From Bosea sp. RAC05 (GTDB taxonomy: Bacteria; Pseudomonadota; Alphaproteobacteria; Rhizobiales; Beijerinckiaceae): DNA of 64,000 nucleotides. Made by a program: the position numbers and the translations under genes. The DNA lies in NCBI RefSeq assembly GCF_001713455.1, contig NZ_CP016464.1, positions 2,280,001 to 2,344,000 on the forward strand, given 5' to 3'. Below the pieces are notes generated by a model. It was not told the origin of the DNA. It searched no databases and saw nothing but the letters and a program-made list of their open reading frames with translations. This document shows, piece by piece, positions 27,572 through 37,697 of this stretch (position 1 is the stretch's first letter; every line of letters starts with the position of its first letter).

Positions 27572-29272
27572 GTGCAGCTTGCCGTAAAGTCAGGAATGTT
27601 CGAGGCCGAGGCGACGCGCGACCGGCGCGATCACGCCCAGGAGCCCGATCGTTCCCTCGGTCGCGTTGTCTCCTGCGACGGCTCGCGCGCCACCATCGCC
27701 AGCACGGTGGCCGGAATGGCGAGGCTCGGTCCGGAATCCTGGACCGTCGGGCGGATGATCTCGATCAACCTCGGCCGCACCCGCATCGTCGGTCTGGTCT
27801 ACGAAATGTCGGCGGTGAACGCCGTCTGGGACGAGGGCGCCGACAACGCGATCCATGTCCAGGTCGAGCTCCTGGGCGAAGTCATCGAGAGAGCCGATGG
27901 CGGCACGAGCTTCCAGAGCGGCATCTCGACCTATCCGCCGATCGGCGCCGTCGCCCACCGCATCCGGTCCGGCGATCTCGCCCTCGTCCACGATCTCGGC
28001 ACGCGCAAGGCCGTGACCATCGGCACGCTGACCCAGGATCCGACGATCCCCGCGACCGTCTGCATCGACGACATGCTGGCGCGGCACTTCGCGCTGGTCG
28101 GCACCACTGGCGTCGGCAAGTCGAGCGCCGTCTCGCTGCTGCTGCGACGCGCCATCGCAGACCGCCCGCGGCTGCGCGTCCTCATCCTCGACCCGCACAA
28201 CGAGTACGCCTGCGCCTTTCCTGACCGCGCTCTGGCGATCGACGCCGAGGCGCTCGACCTGCCGTTCTGGATGTTCAAGCTCGAGGAGTTCGCCGAGGTC
28301 GTCTTCCGCGGCCGGACCGCCTTCGACGAGGAGGCGGACATCCTGCGTGAGGTCGTGATGGGCGCGCGCGAGCGCTATCGCGCCGGCAGCTCCCGCAACA
28401 CAATGCGCGATCTGAACTCCACCCTGCTGAAGCGGCCGCTCGACGCCGGCCTCGGCCGCCGCGAGGAGGGGGCGGGCAGCGCCGGCGACATGCCGACGCC
28501 CTACCGGATCATCGACGCCATCGCGATCATCGACGAGTTCATCGGCCTGCATGAGAAGCGCTGGCCGCACGCCTCGCTGCGCTCGCTGAAGGTCCGGCTC
28601 GAGACCCTGCACAACGACCCGCGCTACCAGTTCATGTTCGCCCGCGCCAACATGATGGAGACGATGGCGCCGGTCGTCGCGCAGATCTTCCGCGTGCCCC
28701 ATCACGGGCGCCCGATCACGGTCTTCCAGCTCGGCGGGCTGCCGTCCGAGGTCGTCGATGCGGTGGCGTCCGTGCTGGCGCGGCTCTCCTTCGACCTCGC
28801 CTGGGCGAGCCAGGGCACCTACGAGATCCTGCTGCTCTGCGAGGAGGCCCATCGCTACGTGCCGGCCGATCCATCGCTCGGCTTCCAGCCGACGCGCCAG
28901 GCCATCGCCCGCATCGCCAAGGAGGGCCGCAAATACGGCGCCTATCTCGGCGTGGTGACGCAGCGCCCCGGCGAGCTCGACCCGACGATCCTGTCGCAGT
29001 GCTCGACGATCTTCGCCATGCGTCTCGCCAACGAGATCGACCAGCAGATCATCCGCTCCGCCATCTCGGACGCCTCGGCCAGCACGCTGAAATTCCTCTC
29101 CTCGGTCGGCAACCGCGAGGCGATCGCCTTCGGCGAGGGCGTCGCCACGACGATGCGGATGCGCTTCGCCGAGCTCGCCCCGCACGAACTGCCGGCGATG
29201 GACCTCGTCACCGGCGGCGATGGCCGGCGCGAGCCGGGGCTCGACGAGATGGTTCGCCGGATGCGCGGCTGA
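27572..29272 (+). CDS. HerA-like ATPase (DUF87)
   Basis: This 566-residue protein belongs to the HerA/FtsK-type hexameric ATPases. The N-terminus has a HAS-barrel-like domain (to about residue 160). Walker A is GTTGVGKSS at about 177-185, and Walker B is the hydrophobic strand before CEEAHR near residue 423. QCSTIFAMRLANEIDQQ and the C-terminal region also fit HerA. Archaeal HerA works with the nuclease NurA in end resection; no nuclease is next to this gene. The start is a GTG; an ATG eight codons later is also possible. It is not clearly an operon partner of rpoZ. Confidence 0.83.
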   Translation: MQLAVKSGMFEAEATRDRRDHAQEPDRSLGRVVSCDGSRATIASTVAGMARLGPESWTVGRMISINLGRTRIVGLVYEMSAVNAVWDEGADNAIHVQVELLGEVIERADGGTSFQSGISTYPPIGAVAHRIRSGDLALVHDLGTRKAVTIGTLTQDPTIPATVCIDDMLARHFALVGTTGVGKSSAVSLLLRRAIADRPRLRVLILDPHNEYACAFPDRALAIDAEALDLPFWMFKLEEFAEVVFRGRTAFDEEADILREVVMGARERYRAGSSRNTMRDLNSTLLKRPLDAGLGRREEGAGSAGDMPTPYRIIDAIAIIDEFIGLHEKRWPHASLRSLKVRLETLHNDPRYQFMFARANMMETMAPVVAQIFRVPHHGRPITVFQLGGLPSEVVDAVASVLARLSFDLAWASQGTYEILLLCEEAHRYVPADPSLGFQPTRQAIARIAKEGRKYGAYLGVVTQRPGELDPTILSQCSTIFAMRLANEIDQQIIRSAISDASASTLKFLSSVGNREAIAFGEGVATTMRMRFAELAPHELPAMDLVTGGDGRREPGLDEMVRRMRG

Positions 29273-29374
29273 GCCCGCGCGCGGGCGACGCCAATCTTGC
29301 ATCCGCGGTGCTTTGCCTGTAATGGCACGCGCTACCCATTTCCCTGCATCGCGACAGATCAGAAGGAGCCGCCC

Positions 29375-29767
29375 ATGGCTCGCGTCACCGTTGAAGATTG
29401 CATCGACAAGGTCGACAACCGCTTCGAGCTGGTCCTGCTCGCCAGCCATCGCGCGCGCATGATCCAGTCGGGCTCCGCGATCCTGGTGCCGCGCGACAAC
29501 GACAAGAACCCTGTCGTCGCGCTGCGCGAGATCGCCGACGAGAAGCTCAAGCCCGAGGATCTGAAGGAAGACCTGATCCACTCGCTGCAGAAGCATGTCG
29601 AGGTCGACGAGCCGGAGGCCGAGACCGTGCCGCTGCTCGCAGCCCCCGGCCAGAGCGCCTCGACCCCCGATTCGGAGGTCCAGTTCGACCGCATGAGCGA
29701 GGACGATCTGCTGCGCGGCCTCGACGGCCTCGTGCCGCCGACCGAGAGCGCCGACGACGAGGATTGA
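29375..29767 (+). CDS. rpoZ: RNA polymerase omega subunit
   Basis: RpoZ (130 residues) helps RNA polymerase assembly and forms part of the ppGpp-binding site. [20 protein letters not shown] and the segment with VALREIAD are the conserved core (first 65 residues); the tail is acidic and variable. AAGGAG lies six bases before the ATG. It directly precedes rel, the same order as spoT/rpoZ partners in many proteobacteria, with a terminator between them. Confidence 0.96.
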   Translation: MARVTVEDCIDKVDNRFELVLLASHRARMIQSGSAILVPRDNDKNPVVALREIADEKLKPEDLKEDLIHSLQKHVEVDEPEAETVPLLAAPGQSASTPDSEVQFDRMSEDDLLRGLDGLVPPTESADDED

Positions 29768-29813
29768 GCCTTGCCAGGCCGCCCGGCCTAACGGCTTCTT
29801 CACCCACTCCGCT

Positions 29814-29838
29814 AAAGCCCGGCGCCGCCGGGCTTTTT
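29814..29838 (+). terminator. Rho-independent terminator after rpoZ
   Basis: AAAGCCCGGC and GCCGGGCTTT pair around a three-base loop and end in five T residues. It lies 47 bases after the rpoZ stop, suggesting rel has its own promoter in the gap up to 29930 or is reached by read-through. Confidence 0.9.
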
Positions 29839-29930
29839 CGTGCCCGCTTCGGGGATTACGCCTTGCTGCCTGCCCCGCCTGCGCCGATATTGACGGACTC
29901 CAGATCAGGCAGGCGTGACAGAGGGCCCGC

Positions 29931-32156
29931 ATGGGCATGATGCGGCAATACGAACTCGTCGACCGGGTTCGAAGCTACAATCCCAACACCGACGAGGACC
30001 TCCTCAACCGGGCCTATGTCTATGCCATGCGTGCTCATGGCACGCAGAAGCGCGCCTCCGGCGACCCGTTCTTCGCCCATCCGCTCGAGGTCGCGGCGCT
30101 GCTGACCGATCTCAAGCTCGACGATGCGACGATCGTGGCGGCCGTGCTGCACGACACCGTCGAGGATACGGCGGCGACGCTCGAAGAGATCGAGAGCATG
30201 TTCGGCCCCGACATCCGCCGGCTGGTGGACGGGCTGACCAAGATCAAGAAGCTCGACCTCGTCTCCAAGAAGGCGGCCCAGGGCGAGAATTTCCGCAAGC
30301 TCCTGCTCGCCATCGTCGACGATGTCCGCGTGCTCCTGGTCAAGCTCGCCGACCGGCTGCACAACATGCGGACCCTGCATTTCATGGCGCCCGAAAAGCG
30401 CCTGCGCATCGCCGAGGAGACCGCCGAGATCTATGCCCCGCTCGCCGGGCGCATGGGCATGCAGGAGCTGCGCGAGGAGCTGGAGGAACTGGCCTTCCGC
30501 CACATCAAGCCGGAGGCTCATGCCACCGTCACCAAGCGGCTGGAGGAGGTCACCGAGCGCGAGGGCAGCGTCATCGGCGAGATCGAGAAGGACCTCAAGG
30601 ACAAGCTCGCCGCCAGCGGCATCGAGGCCGACGTTTCCGGCCGGCGCAAGCGGCCCTATTCGATCTGGAAGAAGATGGAGCGCAAATCCATCTCCTTCGA
30701 GCAGCTCTCCGACATCTTCGGCTTCCGCGTCATCGTCGCCACGCCGGAGGATTGCTACCGCGTGCTCGGCATCGTCCACATGACCTGGCCGATGGTGCCC
30801 GGCCGCTACAAGGACTACATCTCGACGCCCAAGCAGAACGACTACCGCTCGATCCACACCACGGTGGTCGGGCCGGGCCACAGCCGCGTCGAGCTGCAGA
30901 TCCGCACCGACACGATGGACCGGATCGCCGAATACGGCATCGCCGCCCATGCCCACTACAAGGACGGGCGCACCACCGAACTCGCTCATTATGCCGATGA
31001 GAGCCGGGCCTATCAGTGGCTGCGCCGCACCGTCGACCTGCTCGCCGAGGGCGACAGCCCGGAGGAATTCCTCGAGCACACCAAGCTCGAGCTGTTCCAC
31101 GACCAGGTCTTCTGCTTCACGCCGAAAGGCCGGCTGATCGCGCTGCCGCGCGGCGCCACGCCGATCGACTTCGCCTATGCGATCCACACCAATGTCGGCA
31201 ACAGCGCCGTCGGCGCCAAGATCAACGGCCGCATCGCCCCGCTCTTGACCGAGCTCGCCAATGGCGACGAGGTCGAGATCACCCGTGCCGAGGGGCAGAC
31301 GCCGCCGGCCGCCTGGGAATCCCTCGTCGTCACCGGCAAGGCACGTGCCGCGATCCGCCGCGCCACCCGCAGCGCCGTGCGCCGGCAGTATTCCGGCCTC
31401 GGCCGGCAGATTCTGGAGCGCGCCTTCGGGCGGGCCGACCGTCCCTTTAGCGACGAGAAGCTGAAGGCGGCGCTCAAGCGCCTCGCCCGCAACGCCGTCG
31501 ACGACGTGCTCGCGGCGGTCGGGCGCGGCGAGATGTATTCCGGCGACGTGGTCAAGGCCGTCTATCCCGACCTCGAGCCCGAGAAGCGCGCCACGCCCGA
31601 TCCCAAGGCGGCCGGGGCCGGCACCGGCAACGGCAAGGGCTGGTTCGAGCTGCGCCAGGGCGAGAACCTGAAGTTCAAGCTGCCGGGTGAGGGGCCCGGC
31701 GACAACGCGATTCCGATCCGCGGCCTCGGCGGCGACCTGCCGGTGCGCTTCGCGCCCAATGGCGGGGCGGTGCCGGGAGACCGCATCGTCGGCATCCTGA
31801 CGCCGGGCGAGGGGGTGACGATCTACCCGATCCAGTCGCCGGCGCTCGCCGCCTTCGACAACGAGCCCGAGCGCTGGCTCGACGTGCGCTGGGATCTCGA
31901 CGACAAGGCGATGCAGCGCTTCCCGGCCCGGATCGCCCTGAACTCGATCAACGAGCCCGGCTCGCTCGCCCAGATCACCACCACCATCGCCGAGCATGAC
32001 GGCAACATCGACGCAGTCGCGATGCACCGCCCCAACCCGGACTTTACCAACGTCACCATCGACCTGACGGTCTGGGACCTGAAGCATCTCAGCGCCATCA
32101 TCAGCGAATTGCGCGAGAAGCGGGTGATCAGCCGGGTCGAGCGGGTGGTCGGCTAG
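29931..32156 (+). CDS. rel: Bifunctional (p)ppGpp synthetase/hydrolase
   Basis: This single long Rel/SpoT enzyme (741 residues) makes and breaks (p)ppGpp in the stringent response. The HD hydrolase domain (about 25-160) has H74-D75 in HDTVED. The synthetase domain (about 240-360) has RYKD at 292-295; this RxKD signature marks bifunctional enzymes rather than RelA-only ones. TGS (about 395-455, FCFTPKGRLIALPRGATPID) and a C-terminal ACT domain follow. No second rel gene is seen in the window, and most alphaproteobacteria have one Rel. Confidence 0.97.
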   Translation: MGMMRQYELVDRVRSYNPNTDEDLLNRAYVYAMRAHGTQKRASGDPFFAHPLEVAALLTDLKLDDATIVAAVLHDTVEDTAATLEEIESMFGPDIRRLVDGLTKIKKLDLVSKKAAQGENFRKLLLAIVDDVRVLLVKLADRLHNMRTLHFMAPEKRLRIAEETAEIYAPLAGRMGMQELREELEELAFRHIKPEAHATVTKRLEEVTEREGSVIGEIEKDLKDKLAASGIEADVSGRRKRPYSIWKKMERKSISFEQLSDIFGFRVIVATPEDCYRVLGIVHMTWPMVPGRYKDYISTPKQNDYRSIHTTVVGPGHSRVELQIRTDTMDRIAEYGIAAHAHYKDGRTTELAHYADESRAYQWLRRTVDLLAEGDSPEEFLEHTKLELFHDQVFCFTPKGRLIALPRGATPIDFAYAIHTNVGNSAVGAKINGRIAPLLTELANGDEVEITRAEGQTPPAAWESLVVTGKARAAIRRATRSAVRRQYSGLGRQILERAFGRADRPFSDEKLKAALKRLARNAVDDVLAAVGRGEMYSGDVVKAVYPDLEPEKRATPDPKAAGAGTGNGKGWFELRQGENLKFKLPGEGPGDNAIPIRGLGGDLPVRFAPNGGAVPGDRIVGILTPGEGVTIYPIQSPALAAFDNEPERWLDVRWDLDDKAMQRFPARIALNSINEPGSLAQITTTIAEHDGNIDAVAMHRPNPDFTNVTIDLTVWDLKHLSAIISELREKRVISRVERVVG

Positions 32157-32159
32157 GCC

Positions 32160-33005
32160 TCAGCCGGCCCGGAAGGCCGCGGCCAACTCGCGCACGAAGG
32201 CGTTGGCGCGCGGCGTCGCCACCTGGCTGCGCAGCACGACGCAGGAGGTGCCGAGATCGGGCAGGCCCCAGTCGCGCCCGACATCGGTCGTTCCTGCCGG
32301 CGCCAGCCTTGCCGCCAGCGGCGAGACGCCGAGCCCGCCCGCGACCGCCGCCTGCACCGCGGCCATGCCGCCACCGATGAAGGCTTCGCGCCACGCGAGG
32401 CCGGCGCGGTCGAGCGCCGCCATGCCATGCTGGCGCAGCCAGCAATCGGGCATCAGGCTCACCAGCGGCAGCGCCTCGTCGGGCCGCCGGATCAGCCGCG
32501 GCGCCGCGAACCAGCCGAACCCATCCTCCCGCAGCACCTCGCCGCTGCGGCCCGCGGCCAGCCGGCGGATGATCACGACGTCGAGTTCGCCGCGCTCGAA
32601 GGCCGCCTCCAGCGCCCGCGACGGCTCGATCCGCAGCGCAATCACGACACTGGGATGGGCCGCCGCCAGCCGCGCCAGTACCGCGGGAATCTCCGCTCCG
32701 ACCGCCTGCTCGCTGAGCCCGATCGCCATGCGCTCCGGCGCGGCGGCGAAGACGGTGAGCGCCTTGCCCTGCGCGGCCATCAGCTCGCGCGCGGCGGGCA
32801 GGAAGCGCTCGCCCTCCGCCGTCAGCCGCACCAGCCTTGGATGGCGCTGCAGCAGAACCTTGCCCAGCCGCTCCTCCAGCCGCCGGATGCGCGTGCTGAC
32901 CAGGGATTGCGTCGTGCCGAGCGCCTCGGCCGCCCGGGTGAAGCTGGCGAGATCGGCCGTTTTGAGGAAGGCGGCGACGGCGTCCGGATCGAGCGCGGCG
33001 AGCAT
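32160..33005 (-). CDS. LysR-family transcriptional regulator
   Basis: This 281-residue protein has an N-terminal LysR winged helix (DLASFTRAAEALGTTQSLVSTRIRRLEERLGKVL) and a C-terminal effector domain. It converges with rel (three bases between stops) and is divergent from the tautomerase gene at 33120 with a 114-bp shared region, so the tautomerase is its most likely target. Confidence 0.92.
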   Translation of the reverse strand: MLAALDPDAVAAFLKTADLASFTRAAEALGTTQSLVSTRIRRLEERLGKVLLQRHPRLVRLTAEGERFLPAARELMAAQGKALTVFAAAPERMAIGLSEQAVGAEIPAVLARLAAAHPSVVIALRIEPSRALEAAFERGELDVVIIRRLAAGRSGEVLREDGFGWFAAPRLIRRPDEALPLVSLMPDCWLRQHGMAALDRAGLAWREAFIGGGMAAVQAAVAGGLGVSPLAARLAPAGTTDVGRDWGLPDLGTSCVVLRSQVATPRANAFVRELAAAFRAG

Positions 33006-33119
33006 AATGATCCCTAATCGATATCGCTGATATCATCTTCGATACGGTTTCGGGATGAATTGCGCAAGCTAGGGTCTTCCTCACTGGCGGGACCGCCGCT
33101 GTGCCAACGGAGACCTCTC

Positions 33120-33503
33120 ATGCCCCTGATCCGAATTTCGATGCGCCGCGGGCGCCCCGCCTCGCATCCCGCGGTCATCGTCGACGGCGTCTACCGGGCG
33201 CTTCGCGCGACCTTCGAGGTGCCGGAGAACGACCTCTTCGCGGTCGTCCATCAGCACGAGGCCGAGGAGTTCGTCTTCGACGCCAATTTCTTCGGCTTCC
33301 AGCGCTCGGCCGGGCTTGTGATCATCCAGATCACGGTCGCCAACACCCGCGGCGTCACCCAGAAGAAGGCGCTGTTCGCCGCGATCGCGGCCCATCTCCA
33401 GCAGGATCCCGGGCTGAAGCCCGACGACATCTTCATCAACCTGGTCGAGGTCAAGCGCGAGGACTGGTCCTTCGGCGGCGGCGTGGCGCAGTATGTGGCG
33501 TGA
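33120..33503 (+). CDS. Tautomerase-family protein
   Basis: This 127-residue protein starts MPLIRISMRRG; loss of Met would expose Pro1, the catalytic base of 4-oxalocrotonate tautomerase-like enzymes. It is about twice the length of a single small tautomerase subunit, fitting the longer Tautomerase_2 members. QITVANTRGVTQKKALF and PDDIFINLVEVKREDWSFGG fit that group. It is divergent from a LysR gene, the likely regulator. The substrate is unknown. Confidence 0.85.
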   Translation: MPLIRISMRRGRPASHPAVIVDGVYRALRATFEVPENDLFAVVHQHEAEEFVFDANFFGFQRSAGLVIIQITVANTRGVTQKKALFAAIAAHLQQDPGLKPDDIFINLVEVKREDWSFGGGVAQYVA

Positions 33504-33531
33504 GCGTTGCGATTGTACTCGCCAACCACGC

Positions 33532-33638
33532 CGTCATTCCGGACAAGCGGCGAAGCCGCGCAGTTCCGGAATCCATCATAGGGTGTGGCAGCCCTCCGAT
33601 GGATCCCGGCGCTCCGCTTCGCTGCGGCCGGGATGACG
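33532..33638. repeat. Palindromic intergenic repeat with CGTCATTCC...ATGACG ends
   Basis: It begins CGTCATTCCGGACAAGC and ends GGCCGGGATGACG. GGCGAAGCCGC and the CTCCGCTTCGCTGCGG region form inner hairpins, and TCCGGAATCCATC pairs with GATGGATCC. It fills most of the gap between the tautomerase gene and recO. It shares CGTCAT/ATGACG ends with the repeats at 37531, 45507 and 58539. Confidence 0.82.
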
Positions 33639-33685
33639 TTGCGCGTGAAATTGCAGCCTCGCGCGAGCCGCCCTAAACCCATCCC

Positions 33686-34429
33686 ATGGAATGGAGCGAC
33701 GAGGGCACGATCATCGGCGTCAGGCGCCATGGCGAGAGCGCCGTGATCCTGGAGGTGATGACGCGTGACCATGGCCGCCATCTCGGCCTCGTCCGCGGCG
33801 GGCGCTCCGCGAAGCAGCAGCCGGTGCTCCAGCCCGGCAACGCCGTCGCGCTGGTGTGGCGGGCGCGGCTCGACGAGCATCTCGGCGAATACAAGGTCGA
33901 ACTGCTCGCCTCGCATGCCGCGCGGCTGATCGCGGCGCCGGTGGCGCTCTATGGCCTCGGCACGATCGGGGCGCTGCTGCGGTTGTTGCCGGAGCGCGAT
34001 CCCCATCCCGGCCTGCACGAGGCGCTCTCCGTGATGGTCGCCCATCTCGACGAGCCGGCGCTCGCGCCGGCGCTGGTGGTGCGCTTCGAGGTCGCGATGC
34101 TGTCCGAACTCGGCTTCGGGCTCGATCTTTCGCGCTGCGCCGTCACCGGCTCGCCCGACGATCTCAGCCATGTCTCGCCGAAATCGGGCAAGGCCGTCAG
34201 CCGCAAGGCGGCCGAACCCTATCGCGACCGGCTGCTGGCGCTGCCGCCCTTCCTGAGCGAAGGGCAGGGCGCGAGGTCGCCATCTGCCGCCGATCTCGCC
34301 GCCGGCTTCGCGCTGACGGGCTTCTTCCTGCGCCGTTACGTCTTGGAGCCGCGGGGCTTGGCCGAGCCGCCCGAGCGGGCGCGTCTGGTCGAACTCGCGG
34401 CGCGGGCGTCGCTCGCATCGGAGGCCTGA
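33686..34429 (+). CDS. recO: DNA repair protein RecO
   Basis: RecO (247 residues) loads RecA in the RecFOR pathway. The N-terminal OB-fold ([28 protein letters not shown]) and the following alpha-helical domain match. The zinc cysteines found in some RecO proteins are absent apart from C152 in RCAVTG. Its last 94 bases overlap the 3' end of the DUF1003 gene on the other strand. Confidence 0.94.
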   Translation: MEWSDEGTIIGVRRHGESAVILEVMTRDHGRHLGLVRGGRSAKQQPVLQPGNAVALVWRARLDEHLGEYKVELLASHAARLIAAPVALYGLGTIGALLRLLPERDPHPGLHEALSVMVAHLDEPALAPALVVRFEVAMLSELGFGLDLSRCAVTGSPDDLSHVSPKSGKAVSRKAAEPYRDRLLALPPFLSEGQGARSPSAADLAAGFALTGFFLRRYVLEPRGLAEPPERARLVELAARASLASEA

Positions 34430-35127
34430 GCGCTGCGCAACTCCTGCAGCAGCTCGATCTGCACCTCCTGGATCTCGGCGAGGCGCTGCCATTGCCGGTT
34501 GACGAGATGGTCCATCTTCTCGTGCAGATGCCGGATCTCCAGCTCCGCCTTGAGGTTGACCTGGTAGTCGTTGCGTGAGCGGGCCCGGTCCTTCGCCTCC
34601 TGCCGCTGCTGGCTCATCATGATGACGGGGGCCTGCACGGCGGCGACACAAGACAGGATCAGATTGAGCAGGATGAAAGGGTAGGGGTCGAAACTGGTCG
34701 CGCCGCCCATGTTGATCGTGATCCAGATGGTGATGACGACGCCGAACGAGATCAGGAAGGCCCAGCTCCCGCCAAAACTCGCGACATGGTCGGCCAGGCG
34801 CTGGCCGAAGGTCCGGTCGCGGTCGAGTTCATCGTCGGTGTTGCTGGTGATCAGCTCGGAGGAGGCGAGGCTTTCGGCCACCTGCCGGTCGAGCTCGGTC
34901 ATCTCGCCGCGCTCGCTGGCGAAGAGCGCGTTGACATAGCGCGAGCGGTAGGTCGCGACGGCGTCCTGCGAGACCAGCGCATGAGCCGCGAGATCGGGGT
35001 GGTCGCGGCGGATCGCGTCGGCCAGCGCCGGTCGCAGTGCGTCGAGCCCGATCAGATGGCGCCGCGGCAGCGTGCGCCCGGTCAGTGAGCAGACGCCGCT
35101 CTCCGCGCTCGAGTCTTGGCTGGTCAT
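34336..35127 (-). CDS. DUF1003 membrane protein
   Basis: This 263-residue protein has two membrane helices around residues 125-175 ([19 protein letters not shown] and [21 protein letters not shown]). The typical DUF1003 motif [12 protein letters not shown] follows, then a long coiled coil and a basic tail. The function is unknown; relatives are thought to be cytoplasmic-membrane proteins. AGGGAG six bases before the ATG supports the start. It converges with recO with a 94-bp overlap and is divergent from parC. Confidence 0.88.
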   Translation of the reverse strand: MTSQDSSAESGVCSLTGRTLPRRHLIGLDALRPALADAIRRDHPDLAAHALVSQDAVATYRSRYVNALFASERGEMTELDRQVAESLASSELITSNTDDELDRDRTFGQRLADHVASFGGSWAFLISFGVVITIWITINMGGATSFDPYPFILLNLILSCVAAVQAPVIMMSQQRQEAKDRARSRNDYQVNLKAELEIRHLHEKMDHLVNRQWQRLAEIQEVQIELLQELRSAQASDASDARAASSTRRARSGGSAKPRGSKT

Positions 35128-35258
35128 GCGGGTCTCCCTGGGAACCGGGCCTGCGCCGGTCGATTGCAACGCTGGTCTTCGCCCGCCAACGTTCTAGCGG
35201 GGCGATTCGCGGCGTGCGATAGAGGCGCGTCGGGAATCGCAGCGGAGGTGAGCAAGCC

Positions 35259-37505
35259 ATGGGGAAGCCGGTCGATCCGCCGCCGGAGGAGGAGTCCGAG
35301 CGCATCGACCTGAAGGCCGCGCTCGAGGAGCGCTACCTCGCCTATGCGCTTTCCACCATCATGCACCGCGCCCTGCCGGATGCGCGCGACGGGCTGAAGC
35401 CCGTCCATCGGCGCATCCTGCACGCGATGCGCCTGCTGCGGCTCGACCCCGGCCAGGTGCACAAGAAGTGCGCCCGCATCGTCGGCGACGTCATCGGCAA
35501 GTTCCACCCGCATGGCGACCAGTCCGTCTACGACGCGCTGGTGCGCCTGGCGCAGGACTTCGCCCAGCGCTACCCGCTCGTCGATGGCCAGGGCAATTTC
35601 GGCAATATCGACGGCGATAATGCGGCGGCCTATCGCTACACCGAAGCCCGCATGACCGAGGTCGCGAGGCTCCTGCTCGACGGCATCGACGAGGACGCGG
35701 TCGATTTCCGCGAGACCTACAACGGCGAGGACGAGGAGCCGATCGTGCTCCCCGCCGCCTTCCCGAACCTGCTGGCGAACGGCTCGCAGGGCATCGCGGT
35801 CGGCATGGCGACCTCGATCCCGCCGCACAACGCCGCCGAACTCTGCGACGCCGCGCTCTATCTGATCCAGCATCCGGAGACCTCCTCCGAACAGCTGATG
35901 ACCTTCGTGCAGGGGCCGGATTTCCCGACCGGCGGCATCATCGTCGAGAGCCGCGCCTCGATGGCGGAGACCTACCGCACCGGCCGCGGCGCCTTCCGCA
36001 CCCGCGCGCGCTGGCACGCCGAGGATCTCGGCCGCGGCACCTGGCACGTCGTCGTCACCGAGATCCCCTACATGGTCCAGAAGGGCCGGCTGATCGAGAA
36101 GATCGCCGAGCTTCTGAACGACAAGAAGCTGCCGCTCGTCGCCGACATCCGCGACGAATCGGCGGAGGACATCCGCGTCGTCATCGAGCCGCGCGCGCGC
36201 AACGTCGATCCGGCGCTGATGATGGAATCGCTGTTCCGGCTGACCGAGCTGGAATCGCGCATCTCGATGAACATGAACGTGCTGACCGGCGGCCTGGTCC
36301 CGCGCGTGCTCGGCCTCAACGAGGCGCTGCGCGCCTGGCTCGACCACCGCCGCGACGTGCTGCTGCGGCGCTCGCGCTTCCGCCTCGGGCAGATCGAGAA
36401 GCGGCTCGAAATCCTGCGCGGCCTGCTGATCGTCTATCTGGACCTCGATCGCGTCATCAAGATCATCCGCGAGGAGGACGAGCCAAAGACCGAGCTGATG
36501 CGCGTCTTCGAGCTCAACGAGGTCCAGGCCAACGCCATCCTCGACACCCGCCTGCGCGCCCTGCGCAAGCTCGAGGAGATGCAGCTCAAGACCGAGCTCG
36601 ACGAGCTGACCAAGGAGAAGGGCCAGATCGAGGAGCTTCTGGCCTCGGAACCCGTGCAGTGGAAGCTGATCCAGCACGACATCCGCCAGGTGAAGAAGCT
36701 GTTCGGGCCGGAGACCGCGATCGGCAAGCGACGTACCTCCTTCGCCGACATGCCCGACACCACCGACATCGACCTGACCCAGGCGATGGTCGAGCGCGAG
36801 CCGGTGACCGTGGTGATCTCGAAGAAGGGCTGGATCCGCGCGCTGAAAGGCCATGTGCAGGATCAGTCGACCCTGACCTTCAAGGGCGATGACGGGCTGA
36901 AGACCGCCTTCTTCACCGAGACGACCGCGAAGCTCCTGGTGCTCGCCACCAACGGCAAGGTCTTCACCCTGGAGGCGGCCAAGCTGCCCGGCGGCCGCGG
37001 CTTCGGCGACCCGATCCGCCTGATGATCGACCTCGAGGAACATGCCGAGATCGTCGAGGCCTTCCCGTACAGGCCTGGCCTCAAGCTCTTGATGGTGACG
37101 ACGGACGGGCGCGGCTTCGTCGCCCCGGCCGACGACGTGGTCGCCAACACCCGCAAGGGCCGGCAGGTGCTCAATGTCGACATGCCCGTCGAGGCGCTGC
37201 TGGCGACCCCGGCCGAGGGCGACCATGTCGCGATCATCGGCCAGAACCGCAAGCTGATCTGCTTCCCGCTCTCGGAGGTCGCGGAGATGAGCCGCGGCAA
37301 GGGCGTGCGCCTGCAGCGCTACAAGGATGGCGGCGTCTCCGACGCCAAGACCTTCAAGCTGGCGGACGGCCTGACCTGGCGCGACACCTCGGGCCGGACC
37401 TGGACCGTGGCGCAGGCCGAGCTGCTGGAATGGCTCGGCCACCGCGGCGAAGCCGGCCGCCTGCCGCCCAAGGGCTTCCCGAAGAACAACAAGTTCGGGG
37501 GCTGA
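35259..37505 (+). CDS. parC: DNA topoisomerase IV subunit A
   Basis: ParC (748 residues, like the 752 of E. coli) cuts and reseals DNA to separate daughter chromosomes. Catalytic Tyr127 is in AYRYTEAR. The quinolone-pocket segment [13 protein letters not shown] has Gln where E. coli ParC has Ser80 and Asp where it has Glu84. The C-terminal third is the beta-pinwheel. The length and C-terminal domain favour ParC over GyrA, which is usually above 850 residues. Confidence 0.95.
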   Translation: MGKPVDPPPEEESERIDLKAALEERYLAYALSTIMHRALPDARDGLKPVHRRILHAMRLLRLDPGQVHKKCARIVGDVIGKFHPHGDQSVYDALVRLAQDFAQRYPLVDGQGNFGNIDGDNAAAYRYTEARMTEVARLLLDGIDEDAVDFRETYNGEDEEPIVLPAAFPNLLANGSQGIAVGMATSIPPHNAAELCDAALYLIQHPETSSEQLMTFVQGPDFPTGGIIVESRASMAETYRTGRGAFRTRARWHAEDLGRGTWHVVVTEIPYMVQKGRLIEKIAELLNDKKLPLVADIRDESAEDIRVVIEPRARNVDPALMMESLFRLTELESRISMNMNVLTGGLVPRVLGLNEALRAWLDHRRDVLLRRSRFRLGQIEKRLEILRGLLIVYLDLDRVIKIIREEDEPKTELMRVFELNEVQANAILDTRLRALRKLEEMQLKTELDELTKEKGQIEELLASEPVQWKLIQHDIRQVKKLFGPETAIGKRRTSFADMPDTTDIDLTQAMVEREPVTVVISKKGWIRALKGHVQDQSTLTFKGDDGLKTAFFTETTAKLLVLATNGKVFTLEAAKLPGGRGFGDPIRLMIDLEEHAEIVEAFPYRPGLKLLMVTTDGRGFVAPADDVVANTRKGRQVLNVDMPVEALLATPAEGDHVAIIGQNRKLICFPLSEVAEMSRGKGVRLQRYKDGGVSDAKTFKLADGLTWRDTSGRTWTVAQAELLEWLGHRGEAGRLPPKGFPKNNKFGG

Positions 37506-37530
37506 GCAGACGGTAGGCGCTCGGCGCCGC

Positions 37531-37623
37531 CGTCATGGTCGGGCTTGTCCCGACCATCCACGTCTTCATCGGGAAAGTGCGGTGTTCAAGACGTGGATGC
37601 TCGCCACGAGGGCGAGCATGACG
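37531..37623. repeat. Palindromic intergenic repeat with CGTCATGG...ATGACG ends
   Basis: CGTCATGGTCGGGCTTG opens it and GGGCGAGCATGACG closes it. CCACGTCTT pairs exactly with AAGACGTGG in the middle, and each half has its own hairpin (GGTCGGGCTTGTCCCGACC; GCTCGCCACGAGGGCGAGC). It lies just after parC. Confidence 0.85.
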
Positions 37624-37697
37624 CAGTGGAAACCGAGATCCGCCAGTCACTTACGCCCGCCGGCGGAATCACCCCCGCAAGCGTCTGAATCAATCTC

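Noticed and set aside
35128..35258. EcfG (general stress) promoter before the DUF1003 gene
   Set aside because: The minus strand has GAAC followed 19 bases later by CGTT, but the first G of GGAAC is missing and the spacing is too long for GGAAC-N16/17-CGTT.
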